64,000 nucleotides of DNA from Verrucomicrobiales bacterium (GTDB taxonomy: Bacteria > Verrucomicrobiota > Verrucomicrobiae > Limisphaerales > UBA1100). The stretch lies in NCBI GenBank assembly GCA_002721895.1, contig PBLV01000044.1:1-64000 (forward strand), given 5' to 3'. Positions 1-8,684 of the stretch are shown one piece after another. The notes below the pieces were generated by a model that saw only the letters and a list, made by a program, of their open reading frames with translations, was not told where the DNA came from and searched no databases. Made by a program: the position numbers and the translations under genes. How positions within the stretch are numbered: position 1 is the stretch's first letter; every line of letters starts with the position of its first letter.

Positions 1-1293
1 ATGCTCTGTCTCGAGCCGATCCCACACCAACGCATCGAGTTCCTCCCGCACGGCGTCGTGCCGGATGCGATCGACGATCTCTCCGGCGAACCCATGCATC
101 AGCATCCGGCGTGCCGTGCCGGCATCGAGCCCGCGGGCGCGCAGGTAAAAAATCGAGTCGTCATCCATCTCGCCGATCGTCGCGCCGTGGGTGCACTTCA
201 CGTCATCGGCATAAATCTCGAGCTGCGGCTTGGTGTTGGCCGTAGCATCGTCGCTGAGCAGCAGGTTTTTGTTGGTCTGCTTGGCGTCCGTTTTTTGGGC
301 GCCGGGCTGCACGAGGATGCGGCCGTGAAAAACGCCGCGTGACTGGTCATCAAGGATGCCGTTGAAATACTCGTGGCTGTCGCAGTGCGGCGCGGCGTGG
401 TCGACAATCATGTGATGATCGGCCAACTGCTGGCCGCGCGTCATGTACAGCCCGTTGAGCACGCACTCGATGCCCGGCCCGGCCAGCCGCATGCGGAGGT
501 TGTTGCGCGACAGCCGCGAGCCAAGCGCGATTGAGTGGAACGCATACCGCGCATCTCGGCCCAGGTCCGAGTGGAGCGAGGCTAGGTGAAACGCTTTGGC
601 CGATTGATCTTGAAACTTGACATGCTCAACATTGGCACCGTCGCCGACACGGGTCTCGGTGACGACGTTGGTCACGGTCGCCGCTTGGCCAAGCGAGAGG
701 TGCGACTCGATGATCGTGCCGTGTGAGTTGGCCCCGGCATCGATCCAGTTGCGGACATGTGACGCCTCGGCCTCCTCGCTTGCCGTGGTGACGAAGAGCA
801 GATGAACCGGCTTGGTCAAGCGTTGGCCGTCGGCGATTTGGATAAGCGAGCCGTCAGTGAAAAAGGCGTCGTTGAGCGCGACGAACGGGTTGTCATCGCC
901 CGCAGATACCGAGCCAAGCTCCCCCTCGCAGCGAGCCAGATTGGAGACCGTCACGCCGCTTGGCTGTTCGGCGATTTGCGACAGGCCGGCGTTGAAATGG
1001 CCATCGATAAAGACCAGCCGGTCGGCGTCGAGCCGGCCGAACGTCAACCCATCAAGGTGCTCCGGCTCAGGCGCTTGGGCAAGCGGGGCGGCGACCGGCC
1101 GGAACGGGAGTTCGGTGAGCGGCCTGAGGTTGGTGAACCGCCAATCCTCGTCACGAATCGATGGATAGCCCGACTCGGCAAACCGGGCCAAGCCGGCCTT
1201 GCGCAGCGGCATCAGGGCCGCGCCATTCTGCTCCATCGCGGCAAACGCCTCCACCGGGGTGGCGGCCGGGTCTGTGGCGGTAGCTTGGCTCAT
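1..1293 (-). CDS. sufD: Fe-S cluster assembly protein SufD (3' end outside window)
   Basis: SufD is the scaffold partner of SufB in the SufBCD complex, which assembles iron-sulfur clusters in the cytoplasm. The minus-strand frame from ATG 1293 is open to the window edge, giving at least 431 residues, so the protein is nearly complete against a usual length of about 430-440. The N-terminal part contains S-I-R-D-E-D-W-R-F-T-N, typical of SufD. The conserved C-terminal half reads V-K-C-T-H-G-A-T-I-G near residue 365, then F-Y-L-R-A-R-G-L. The start overlaps the sufC stop as ATGA, so the two genes are translationally coupled. The stop codon is not in the window, and any sufS or sufU gene would lie beyond the edge. 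Confidence 0.93.
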   Translation of the reverse strand, partial: MSQATATDPAATPVEAFAAMEQNGAALMPLRKAGLARFAESGYPSIRDEDWRFTNLRPLTELPFRPVAAPLAQAPEPEHLDGLTFGRLDADRLVFIDGHFNAGLSQIAEQPSGVTVSNLARCEGELGSVSAGDDNPFVALNDAFFTDGSLIQIADGQRLTKPVHLLFVTTASEEAEASHVRNWIDAGANSHGTIIESHLSLGQAATVTNVVTETRVGDGANVEHVKFQDQSAKAFHLASLHSDLGRDARYAFHSIALGSRLSRNNLRMRLAGPGIECVLNGLYMTRGQQLADHHMIVDHAAPHCDSHEYFNGILDDQSRGVFHGRILVQPGAQKTDAKQTNKNLLLSDDATANTKPQLEIYADDVKCTHGATIGEMDDDSIFYLRARGLDAGTARRMLMHGFAGEIVDRIRHDAVREELDALVWDRLETEH

Positions 1294-2039
1294 GCGGCTT
1301 CCTTGGCCAGCCAGTCGTAGCCTTTCTCCTCCAGTTCAACCGCCAGCGACTTGTCGCCGGACTTGATGATGCGGCCGTCGTGCAGTACGTGCACGAAGTC
1401 CGGCACGATGTAGTCGAGCAGCCGCTGGTAATGCGTGATGACAACCTGCGCGTTGTGGCGGCCCCTGAGCCGGTTGACGCCGGCTGAGACGATGCGCAGC
1501 GCGTCGATGTCAAGGCCGGAGTCGGTCTCGTCGAGCACGGCCAGCCGCGGGTTGAGCATGGCCATTTGCAAAATCTCGTTTCGCTTCTTTTCGCCGCCGG
1601 AGAATCCGGCGTTGACCGGGCGCTTGAGGAAATCCTCGCTTAGGTCAAGCTCCTTCATTTTTTCCTTCACCGCCTTGAGGAAACTCATCGCGTCGAGTTC
1701 CGTCTCGCCGCGGTGGGTGCGAACCGCGTTGACGGCCGAGCGCAAAAAGTAGGCGCTGTTCACGCCCGGAATCTCCACCGGATACTGAAACGCCATGAAG
1801 ACCCCCTCGCGGGCGCGTTCCTCCGGCGCGAGGTCGAGCAGGTCGCTGCCATTGTAGAGTGCCTCGCCACCGGTGACGTTGTAGCCGTCGCGACCGGCAA
1901 GCACCGAGGCGAGCGTGCTTTTGCCGCTGCCGTTCGGGCCCATGATGGCATGCACCTCGCCGGCGTTGATCGATAAATTAACGCCCTTGAGGATCGCTTT
2001 GCCCTCCACGCCCGCTTTCAGATTTTGAATCTCCAACAT
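1290..2039 (-). CDS. sufC: Fe-S cluster assembly ATPase SufC
   Basis: Cytoplasmic ABC-type ATPase that powers the SufBCD scaffold. It has 249 residues, normal for SufC. The Walker A motif G-P-N-G-S-G-K-S-T is at residues 34-42, the ABC signature S-G-G-E-K-K-R near 147-153, then Walker B ending L-D-E-T-D-S-G-L-D and an H-loop in V-I-T-H-Y. The E-T-D-S-G-L-D form is typical of SufC as opposed to transport ATPases. The gene starts 6 nt after the sufB stop, and its own stop overlaps the sufD start (ATGA). No separate promoter is visible, so it is likely read from the fur promoter. Confidence 0.97.
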   Translation of the reverse strand: MLEIQNLKAGVEGKAILKGVNLSINAGEVHAIMGPNGSGKSTLASVLAGRDGYNVTGGEALYNGSDLLDLAPEERAREGVFMAFQYPVEIPGVNSAYFLRSAVNAVRTHRGETELDAMSFLKAVKEKMKELDLSEDFLKRPVNAGFSGGEKKRNEILQMAMLNPRLAVLDETDSGLDIDALRIVSAGVNRLRGRHNAQVVITHYQRLLDYIVPDFVHVLHDGRIIKSGDKSLAVELEEKGYDWLAKEAA

Positions 2040-2045
2040 GCTAAA

Positions 2046-3497
2046 TTATCCCACACTGCCCTCGAGGCTCACGTCCATGAGCGCCTGCGCTTCCATCGCA
2101 AACTCCATCGGCAGCTCGCTAAAGACTTCCTTGCAGAAGCCGTTCACAATCATGTTCACCGCATCCTGCGTTTCAATGCCGCGGGCGTTGCAGTAAAAAA
2201 TCTGGTCCTCACCGATCTTCGAAGTGGTCGCCTCGTGCTCCACCTTGGCTGAGGGATTCTTCACTTCAATATACGGAAAGGTGTGCGCGCCGCAGCGACT
2301 GCCAATCAGCAGTGAATCGCACTGGGTAAAGTTGCGGGCGGCGGTGGCATTCTTGCCCACCTGCACCAGGCCGCGATAACTGTTCTGGCCTTTGCCGGCT
2401 GAGATGCCTTTGCTGATGATCGTGCTGCGGGTGTTTTTGCCGAGGTGAATCATCTTGGTGCCGGTATCGGCCTGCTGCGCGAGGTTGGCGAGGGCCACGG
2501 AGTAGAACTCGCCCACCGAATCGGCGCCGCGCAGAATCACGCTCGGATATTTCCACGTGATTGCCGAGCCGGTCTCCACCTGCGTCCAGCAAATCTTCGA
2601 GCGATCGCCCTTGCAGATCCCGCGCTTGGTCACAAAATTGTAAATGCCGCCGTTACCGTCCTCATCGCCGGGATACCAGTTTTGCACGGTGGAATATTTG
2701 ATCTCCGCATCGCCCAGCGCCACCAGTTCCACCACCGCCGCGTGCAGCTGATTCTCATCACGCATCGGCGCCGTGCAGCCCTCGAGATAACTCACGTGAC
2801 TCCCTTCATCAGCCACGATCAAAGTGCGCTCAAACTGCCCCGTCTCCGCGGCATTAATCCGGAAATAAGTGCTCAGCTCCAGCGGGCAGCGCACTCCTTT
2901 CGGGATGTACACAAACGAACCGTCACTAAATACCGCCGAATTGAGCGTGGCAAAAAAGTTGTCGGTATACGGCACCACCGTGCCGAGATATTTTTTGACG
3001 AGCTCCGGATGATCGCGTACCGCCTCAGAAAACGAACAGAAGATCACGCCGTGCTTGGCCAGTTCCTCCTGATGCGTGGTGCCGACGGACACGCTGTCAA
3101 ACACCGCATCCACCGCCACGCCTGCCAACCGCTCACGTTCGTGCAAAGGCACGCCGAGTTTGTCGTAGGTTTCCAGCAATTTCGGATCCACCTCATCCAA
3201 ACTCTTCGGCCGATCCTTGTCCTTTGCGCCCGGCGCAGAGTAGTAGCTGATGCCCTGATATTCCACCGGCTCATAATTCACATGCGGCCAGTGCGGCTCC
3301 TCCATTTCCTGCCAATGACGGAAAGCTTTCAGCCGCCACTCGAGTAGCCACTCCGGCTCCTCCTTTTTGGCCGAGATATGGTGGATCACATCTTCGTCCA
3401 GCCCCGGCGGCAGCGTGTCCGTTTCCACTTCCGTGTAGAAACCCCACTTGTATTCCTGCTCCACAAACTGATCGATGACTTCCTGTTCGCTGCTCAT
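2046..3497 (-). CDS. sufB: Fe-S cluster assembly protein SufB
   Basis: Core scaffold subunit of the SufBCD complex. The protein has 483 residues from ATG 3497, normal for SufB. I chose this start because it overlaps the stop of the upstream Fur gene as ATGA; the frame is open 11 codons further but without a better start. Family features include [15 protein letters not shown] in the centre, the E-G-C-T-A-P region, and near the C-terminus F-Y-C-N-A-R-G-I followed by I-V-N-G-F-C. It is the second gene of a fur-sufB-sufC-sufD operon. Confidence 0.97.
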   Translation of the reverse strand: MSSEQEVIDQFVEQEYKWGFYTEVETDTLPPGLDEDVIHHISAKKEEPEWLLEWRLKAFRHWQEMEEPHWPHVNYEPVEYQGISYYSAPGAKDKDRPKSLDEVDPKLLETYDKLGVPLHERERLAGVAVDAVFDSVSVGTTHQEELAKHGVIFCSFSEAVRDHPELVKKYLGTVVPYTDNFFATLNSAVFSDGSFVYIPKGVRCPLELSTYFRINAAETGQFERTLIVADEGSHVSYLEGCTAPMRDENQLHAAVVELVALGDAEIKYSTVQNWYPGDEDGNGGIYNFVTKRGICKGDRSKICWTQVETGSAITWKYPSVILRGADSVGEFYSVALANLAQQADTGTKMIHLGKNTRSTIISKGISAGKGQNSYRGLVQVGKNATAARNFTQCDSLLIGSRCGAHTFPYIEVKNPSAKVEHEATTSKIGEDQIFYCNARGIETQDAVNMIVNGFCKEVFSELPMEFAMEAQALMDVSLEGSVG

Positions 3498-3967
3498 CGT
3501 GCCCCCTCCTGACTCGCGCACTCGGGGCACACCCCGCGCATGTTCATCTCAGTTTGCGTCACTTGAAATCCCCGCGGCACGCGAAACCCGCTCGTGCGCG
3601 GCTTGGCCGTCCCTTCAAAATCCGTCACCTCACCGCACATCTCGCACAGAAAATGCGCGTGCTCATCCATGTTTGGACAGTACCGCGTGGCCGCGCGATC
3701 CAGATGCACCTGCTTCACCAAATGATGCTTCACCAGCGCGTCGAGGCAGTTGTAAACCGTGGCCATCGAAATCTCCGGTTTCTCCGCCTTGGCCTGTATA
3801 AAAATCTCATCGGCCGTCGGATGCTCCTTGGCATGATCAAGCAACACGCCGTACACCACGCTCCGCTGCGCCGTGGGCCGCAGGCCGGCCCCGGCAATGC
3901 GCTCATCAGTTTCCGTCCGCATTCGCCGGGGTGGCACAAACACAGTTCTGCCCTTTACGTCGCTCAT
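3494..3967 (-). CDS. Fur/PerR-family transcriptional regulator heading the suf operon
   Basis: Metal-dependent DNA-binding repressor of the Fur superfamily, 157 residues from ATG 3967. A winged-helix N-terminal half (L-R-P-T-A-Q-R ... T-V-Y-N-C-L-D-A-L) is followed by the metal and dimer domain with [10 protein letters not shown] and a second C-P-E-C near the C-terminus. Two CxxC pairs indicate a structural zinc site. The family includes Fur (iron), PerR (peroxide), Zur and others, and sequence alone does not decide between them. Its stop overlaps sufB, so it probably controls Fe-S cluster assembly and itself through the palindrome at 4005-4025. A longer frame starts at TTG 3997, but ATG 3967 is more likely. 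No Shine-Dalgarno sequence is visible. Confidence 0.9.
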   Translation of the reverse strand: MSDVKGRTVFVPPRRMRTETDERIAGAGLRPTAQRSVVYGVLLDHAKEHPTADEIFIQAKAEKPEISMATVYNCLDALVKHHLVKQVHLDRAATRYCPNMDEHAHFLCEMCGEVTDFEGTAKPRTSGFRVPRGFQVTQTEMNMRGVCPECASQEGAR

Positions 3968-3976
3968 GATTTTGTC

Positions 3977-4004
3977 ACTGTACGGGTAGGCTTTCAAGAG
4001 TCAA
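3977..4004 (-). promoter_or_regulatory. Candidate promoter of fur-sufBCD, close to the start codon
   Basis: On the minus strand TTGACT (4004-3999) and TACAGT (3982-3977) are separated by 16 nt, a plausible -35/-10 pair. Only 9 nt separate the -10-like hexamer from ATG 3967, so the transcript would be almost leaderless, which fits the lack of a Shine-Dalgarno sequence. The 21-bp palindrome directly abuts the -35 element. Confidence 0.45.
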
Positions 4005-4025
4005 GATTTAGAATAATTCTAAATC
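4005..4025. promoter_or_regulatory. Perfect palindrome resembling a Per/Fur box upstream of fur-suf
   Basis: Positions 4005-4025 form a perfect 10-1-10 inverted repeat with the core TTAGAATAATTCTAA. This has the same 7-1-7 architecture as the known PerR/Fur box (TTATAATNATTATAA) and differs from it by one symmetrical base pair. It lies 38 bp upstream of the Fur-family start codon and next to a -35-like element, so it is the obvious autoregulatory operator. Binding itself is inferred. Confidence 0.75.
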
Positions 4026-4122
4026 GCATTCTCATAATATCAGAATATTCACATCCCTGCGTTGTTCAGTGGATCGACCGGATGGCCTTGAGTTTGCGAA
4101 TCCAAAACGCCACGAATTGTGG

Positions 4123-5022
4123 CTACTTCATCTTGTCAAAATTCTGCTGGAGGATCTGCCAGTCTTTCAACCCCTCCACCTTCGTCTGCATCTTGGCATT
4201 CAGTTCGTATTCCTTGTCATTCTTCGAGGGGCGATCGACTTGATAAAAAATTCCGAAATGGCCCGGGAATGGTTCGCTGGCCAGTCTGTAGGCCGCATGC
4301 TCATCGGTAACATCATGGTCCTCCGGCACTTCCTTGAATTCCCCTCCCTTGCGCGGATTGCTGGCATCAAATGCACCGTCATAAAATTCCACACACTCGC
4401 TCAGGCACTCGATGAAACCAAATCCGTTATGGTCCATCGCCGCCTCCATCATCGAGAGGAGGTGCTTGGGATTCGTGTGCGTCGTGCGCGCCACGAAGGT
4501 GGCCCCAGCGGATATGGCCTGCTTAAGAGGATTGATGGGCTGATCCATCGCACCCCACATGTCCGTCTTGCTTTTAAAACCAATGGGCGAGGTGGGCGAG
4601 GTTTGCTTCTTGGTCAGGCCGTACACGCTATTGTCCATCACCACGTAGGTCATGTTCACGTTTTTTCGTGCAGTGTGCGTGAAGTGGTTTCCTCCAATGG
4701 AAAACGCATCTCCGTCACCACCGAACACAAACAAGTGCAAGTCCGGCCGGCTCAGACTCACGCCAGTGGCGAACGGGAGTGCCCGCCCGTGAATGTAATG
4801 CACCCCGTGCGCCTGCACAAAATAGGGAAACCGGCTGCTGCAACCGATGCCCGCCACAGTGGTCACCTTTTCATGGTGCAGCCCGCGGTTCTGGATCAGC
4901 TTGAAGTATAGCGCCAACACGGAGAAATCTCCACAACCGGGACACCACGTGGGATGATCGGCGGCCAGTTCCTTTTTCGTCAGCGGCTTGCGCTCCTCGG
5001 GCTCGGCTACGACTGTACTCAT
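4123..5022 (-). CDS. korB: 2-oxoacid:ferredoxin oxidoreductase, beta subunit (KorB-like)
   Basis: Thiamine-diphosphate-binding subunit of a ferredoxin-dependent 2-oxoacid oxidoreductase (2-oxoglutarate to succinyl-CoA is the likely reaction). It has 299 residues from ATG 5022. The N-terminus carries H-P-T-W-C-P-G-C-G-D, the family hallmark, and the TPP site includes G-D-G-D-A-F-S-I-G-G-N-H. I chose ATG 5022 because AGGAGT at the korA stop (minus strand, about 5040-5035) is well spaced from it; the frame is open 15 codons further upstream. The gene starts 10 nt after korA ends. Substrate assignment (2-oxoglutarate rather than pyruvate) is inference. Confidence 0.93.
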   Translation of the reverse strand: MSTVVAEPEERKPLTKKELAADHPTWCPGCGDFSVLALYFKLIQNRGLHHEKVTTVAGIGCSSRFPYFVQAHGVHYIHGRALPFATGVSLSRPDLHLFVFGGDGDAFSIGGNHFTHTARKNVNMTYVVMDNSVYGLTKKQTSPTSPIGFKSKTDMWGAMDQPINPLKQAISAGATFVARTTHTNPKHLLSMMEAAMDHNGFGFIECLSECVEFYDGAFDASNPRKGGEFKEVPEDHDVTDEHAAYRLASEPFPGHFGIFYQVDRPSKNDKEYELNAKMQTKVEGLKDWQILQQNFDKMK

Positions 5023-5032
5023 TGTCAAAAAG

Positions 5033-6850
5033 TTACTCCTTGTCGGACTCCAGTTTTTCTTCAACACGCTTCAGGATATCCCGCACGCGCCAAGTCAGGC
5101 CATCGGTCTTGTTGATTCCCTCAATTTTTGAGTCGCAAAATTTCGCCCGCAACAACCCGCAAAGCTGGCCATAACCATTCAGTCCCTCGTCGTTGGTCTC
5201 CACCACGTACACATGATGGAATCCATCAAAGATTCCCTCCAAGCCTTCTGGCAGCGGCATGATGTGGCGGATGGTCATGCAACTAATGCTGTCGCCATTT
5301 TTGCGCGCACGCTCCACTGCTTCGCGCATGCTGCCCTGGGTGCTCCCCCAGCCAACCAGCAAAACGTTGCCTTCTTCCGGCCCATAAACCTCCGGTCGCG
5401 ACAACTCAGCGCCAAGTTTCTGGAGCTTTCGTCGACGCTTGGCCTGCATTTTCGTATGCAACACCGGCGAACTGGTCGGATGCCCCATCTCGTCATGCTC
5501 AAGACCCGTGATCACGGGATACTTGCCACTCTCCATGCGAGTGCCGGGCGGCTGATGGGGCGTGATCCCATCCGCAGCATCCAAGTCGTACGGCTTGAAT
5601 TCAGCCTGCGGCTCAAACGAGGGAGAAATATCCTGCACCAGGTTTTCCAAGTCCGGCATGGAAAATGCCTCAATCCGCGTGGAGATCGCCTGATCAGTCA
5701 GGATGATCACGGGTACACTATATTTCCTCGCAATATTTACCGCCTCGATGCCGATATAAAAACAGTCCTCGACATTCGCCGGGGCCAAGACAACACGGGG
5801 TGAATCACCGTGCGCACCATAGCAGGCGATGTTCAGATCACTTTGCTCCACGCTGGTAGGCATGCCCGTAGATGGGCCCGCACGCTGGACATCCACCATC
5901 ACCAGCGGCACCTCCGCCATGACCGCCCAGCCAATAGCCTCGCTCTTGAGGGACAATCCCGGCCCACTCGAGCCCGTAACTGCCACGCGCCCCGAGTAGC
6001 TCGAACCAATCGCCATGGACACCGCCGCGATCTCATCCTCCGCCTGCACAAATACGCCGCCGTATTTTGGCAGCTCGCGACGAAGCAGTTCCATAAGGTC
6101 AGACCACGGCGTGATTGGATATCCAGCTCCAAACCGCACGCCCGCAGCCAATAGACCGTAGCCCAACGCCTCATTGCCGTTGCAAACCACCTGCTCCTTT
6201 TCGCGTGGCTCCGGCTCCGTGAATTCATACAGCTCCGCGATGGTCGCAATGGGATACGCGTAGCCCGCGTGAAAAGCCGTAAGCGCCGTGGTGCTGATGC
6301 TCGCCGCTTTGCCCTTGAACCGCTCGACGATGAGCTGTTCAAGCCGGGCCGCGTCCAAGTCAAACATCCGCGCAATCAGGCCCAATGCAAAAATATTCTT
6401 CCCCTTGTCCCGCGCCGTGCCGCCGATGGCTTCCACCGTCAACTCAGTCACCGCACAACCCACGTGGCGGTACTTCTTCTCCAACTCGGGGTTCGGTTCC
6501 ACATGACTGGAGTCATAAAGGACAATGCCACCTTCCTTTAAGAAATCGACGTGGTTTTCGTAGCTGTGCTGATAAAACGCCAACAGGACATCCGCCTCAT
6601 CGCCAGAGGACAACACCTCGCCCGACCCAATGCGAACTTGGAAAATCGACGGCCCGCCCGAGATGGTGGACGGGATGGTCATGAACGTCATCACGTCCTG
6701 CTCACTACGCCCGGCCAAGCGCGCAAGAAAGCCGCCAATCGACTGAATGCCATCCTGCGAATTGCCAGCGATCCGAATGACCGCCTCGGAAACCTTCGAA
6801 ACTTTTTTACTGCTGTCAGCAGCCTCGGGGGCCGCAGTACTGTCGCTCAT
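5033..6850 (-). CDS. korA: 2-oxoacid:ferredoxin oxidoreductase, fused gamma-alpha subunit (KorA-like)
   Basis: Partner of KorB, 605 residues. The first about 200 residues are the gamma domain (R-I-A-G-N-S-Q-D-G-I-Q-S-I-G-G). The rest is the alpha/pyrimidine-binding part, starting N-G-N-E-A-L-G-Y-G-L-L-A-A-G with the G-Y-P-I-T-P motif and G-S-S-G-P-G-L-S-L-K. Fused gamma-alpha KorA is a common form in aerobic and anaerobic bacteria alike. The gene starts at ATG 6850 and is followed by korB. Low-potential electrons would go to ferredoxin, whose own Fe-S clusters depend on the adjacent suf genes. Confidence 0.94.
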   Translation of the reverse strand: MSDSTAAPEAADSSKKVSKVSEAVIRIAGNSQDGIQSIGGFLARLAGRSEQDVMTFMTIPSTISGGPSIFQVRIGSGEVLSSGDEADVLLAFYQHSYENHVDFLKEGGIVLYDSSHVEPNPELEKKYRHVGCAVTELTVEAIGGTARDKGKNIFALGLIARMFDLDAARLEQLIVERFKGKAASISTTALTAFHAGYAYPIATIAELYEFTEPEPREKEQVVCNGNEALGYGLLAAGVRFGAGYPITPWSDLMELLRRELPKYGGVFVQAEDEIAAVSMAIGSSYSGRVAVTGSSGPGLSLKSEAIGWAVMAEVPLVMVDVQRAGPSTGMPTSVEQSDLNIACYGAHGDSPRVVLAPANVEDCFYIGIEAVNIARKYSVPVIILTDQAISTRIEAFSMPDLENLVQDISPSFEPQAEFKPYDLDAADGITPHQPPGTRMESGKYPVITGLEHDEMGHPTSSPVLHTKMQAKRRRKLQKLGAELSRPEVYGPEEGNVLLVGWGSTQGSMREAVERARKNGDSISCMTIRHIMPLPEGLEGIFDGFHHVYVVETNDEGLNGYGQLCGLLRAKFCDSKIEGINKTDGLTWRVRDILKRVEEKLESDKE

Positions 6851-7094
6851 TGATGTGTCCCGTAAAACACGTTACCACCCGCCAAACGCCTAAAAACCGG
6901 GGCGGGAAGGCTGCCTTCTACCCGAAGGACAACCAAAACTATCACTAATGACTAGTCTGTCAAAAGATTATTCACAAAAATGAGAAATATGACAAAACAC
7001 CCAATTCATTGAGTCTCAACACTCTTCGGCCTCGACATCAGGAGTAATTCACACCTTCCATTTATTGATAAGTTTTCCTAATGAAATTGGCGTG
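6851..7094. promoter_or_regulatory. AT-rich intergenic region with probable kor promoter
   Basis: Unusually AT-rich for this window. On the minus strand a perfect TTGACA (6963-6958) is followed at 16 nt by TAGTTT, a weak -10, and then by a G-A-C-T-A-G-T-C palindrome and a leader of about 90 nt containing a short G-A-A-G-G-C hairpin (6906-6918). Just upstream of the -35 lies TTATTCACA (6968-6976), a DnaA-box-type 9-mer. I see no gene and no clear terminator for the HAD gene that points into it. Confidence 0.5.
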
Positions 7095-7892
7095 TTAATC
7101 CAAGCTTCGCGCAGACTTCAATTCATTCATCGCCCAGTCAATCCCTTCAAGCAATCCGGCGCCGCAGGGTTGTTGGCTCACAAACCCACCGTGGCTCTTG
7201 ACATGCGCCTTTACTTTCTCAACCGCATTATGTTGCGTCACGGTCCACTTTGCATAACGCGGATCGAGCATGGGCAGATCGTTGAGGTGATCGCCGGCAG
7301 CAAGGGTCACACTGGAGTTCACACCGGAAAGCCTTGCCACTTCCCCGAGTGCGCTGCCCTTGTTAAAGGCCGTGTGAGACAGGCGCGCGTAAATATCGTT
7401 GCGCACAAAGTCAAGATCGGGCCAGTCCGAAAGGAAAGCATCCGCCTGTGCATGGATGGCATCGCAATCCTCGTTGTCTTTCGCAATAAGGCAGAAGGGT
7501 GAAAAGGCATCCTCATAAACCTCGGCATCAAACCGGTCACGAATCCATTCAATCAATTCCGGCAACGCCGGCCGCACCCGCCCGAAGACCTGCTCCTGCT
7601 CCGATTCACACAGGTTGTTCCAATCACTGTGCGGCACGAACTCATTTCCTTCGCGGAGATAAATCTCACGTTCAACCGTCACCAAGAAGTCCGGCTGTAC
7701 CTTCAACTCCGCACGGGCCATGCCCTCCATCAGGCTGATATAGTCACGGCCAGTATTTATACACCACTTGGCGCCAATAGCCTGCAGCTCCTTCAGGCGG
7801 CCCTGCAACACCTCGGGAACCGCCGGCCACTCGTAGTCCGAGTGCAGCGTGCCATCAAAATCCGTGGACAAAAGCTGGAGGAAGGCCGTCAT
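7095..7892 (-). CDS. HAD-superfamily (IIB/Cof-like) phosphatase
   Basis: Predicted cytoplasmic phosphohydrolase of 265 residues from ATG 7892. The nucleophile motif D-F-D-G-T-L is at residues 10-15. A late motif near residue 200 (A-A-G-D-H-L-N-D-L-P-M-L) matches motif IV of IIB HAD enzymes such as sucrose-phosphate phosphatase and Cof-type sugar phosphatases. The frame is open 31 codons further upstream, but the family N-terminus and the divergent TPR gene argue for ATG 7892. The substrate is unknown. It is transcribed away from the TPR gene starting at 7945. Confidence 0.85.
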   Translation of the reverse strand: MTAFLQLLSTDFDGTLHSDYEWPAVPEVLQGRLKELQAIGAKWCINTGRDYISLMEGMARAELKVQPDFLVTVEREIYLREGNEFVPHSDWNNLCESEQEQVFGRVRPALPELIEWIRDRFDAEVYEDAFSPFCLIAKDNEDCDAIHAQADAFLSDWPDLDFVRNDIYARLSHTAFNKGSALGEVARLSGVNSSVTLAAGDHLNDLPMLDPRYAKWTVTQHNAVEKVKAHVKSHGGFVSQQPCGAGLLEGIDWAMNELKSARSLD

Positions 7893-7944
7893 TTCACTCC
7901 TTGCGCGCCCGAGTGAATCGAGCGCACAATCGCCTGTCAAACAA

Positions 7945-8391
7945 ATGCCGAGCTGCGATTCACAAAACGCGTACGACGATGCCATTTTCGCCTACACACA
8001 GGGCGACTACACGGGCGCCATCGAGCGCTTGGAGTCAATCCTTGCCGCGGACCCCACCCACTTTGAAGCCCGGCTCTCGCTCGGCATGGCCCATTATCGG
8101 CAAGGCGACTATGCGCGCGCCATTGCCGAAGGTCGCAAGGCAGAGGAACAGGAACCGAAGGAGCAACGGGTTCATACCAACCTGTCGCTGTTTTACATGA
8201 GGCAGGGCGACAAGGAAAAAGCCGAGCATCATGGCCTGCAGGCACGCATCGCTGGCTGGCGCGGCAACATGGAAGCCCCCGAAGCCGCCAAGGACGATGA
8301 CCTGAAAATGTCCGCCCCAACTCCCGAGCCAGTCAAGCTGCCAACCCAGTTCCCGGACATGCCCTGGAAGAAAAAAAAGGATGCCCCATGA
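7945..8391 (+). CDS. TPR-repeat protein of unknown function
   Basis: 148 residues. Roughly residues 8-110 form three tetratricopeptide-like helical pairs (A-I-F-A-Y-T-Q-G-D-Y, then A-R-L-S-L-G-M-A-H-Y-R-Q-G-D-Y, then T-N-L-S-L-F-Y-M-R-Q-G-D). A Pro/Lys-rich tail ends in D-M-P-W-K-K-K-K. TPR units scaffold protein-protein contacts, and no catalytic feature is visible. ATG 7945 is chosen because the upstream extension would run into the divergent HAD promoter. The stop overlaps the next gene as ATGA, so the two are coupled. Confidence 0.8.
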   Translation: MPSCDSQNAYDDAIFAYTQGDYTGAIERLESILAADPTHFEARLSLGMAHYRQGDYARAIAEGRKAEEQEPKEQRVHTNLSLFYMRQGDKEKAEHHGLQARIAGWRGNMEAPEAAKDDDLKMSAPTPEPVKLPTQFPDMPWKKKKDAP

Positions 8392-8666
8392 AAAGTGCCT
8401 ACGAGATCGCGATGGAAAAGCTCCAGAAAGAGTCGCCCGACCCCAAGTTGACCGACGCCCAGCGTGCCGGACTGGCCGAGTTGGACAACCGCTATCAAGC
8501 CAAGATCGCCGAGCGTGAAGTCTTCCTCGAGGGCAAGATCGCCGAGGCGGCGGCAGCGGGCGAGTTCGAAGCCGTTGAGCAAATCAAAAGGGAACTCACC
8601 GGCGAACGCAAAATGTTACTGGAAGAGCTGGAGGAAAAGAAGGAAGCCGTCCGTCAACAGGGATGA
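8388..8666 (+). CDS. Small charged helical protein, unknown function
   Basis: 92 residues, rich in Glu, Lys and Ala with few aromatic residues, predicted to be a helical hairpin or coiled coil. It starts M-K-S-A-Y-E-I-A-M-E and ends with a Glu/Lys-rich helix. The ATGA overlap with the TPR gene implies co-translation and a joint job. I recognise the general type as a small protein recurrent in Verrucomicrobia but cannot assign a function. Confidence 0.75.
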   Translation: MKSAYEIAMEKLQKESPDPKLTDAQRAGLAELDNRYQAKIAEREVFLEGKIAEAAAAGEFEAVEQIKRELTGERKMLLEELEEKKEAVRQQG

Positions 8667-8684
8667 TCCTGTGAGCGGTCCCCT

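Noticed and set aside
2445..3347. 300-aa open frame opposite sufB
   Set aside because: SufB is unambiguous on the other strand; the frame has no recognisable motif.
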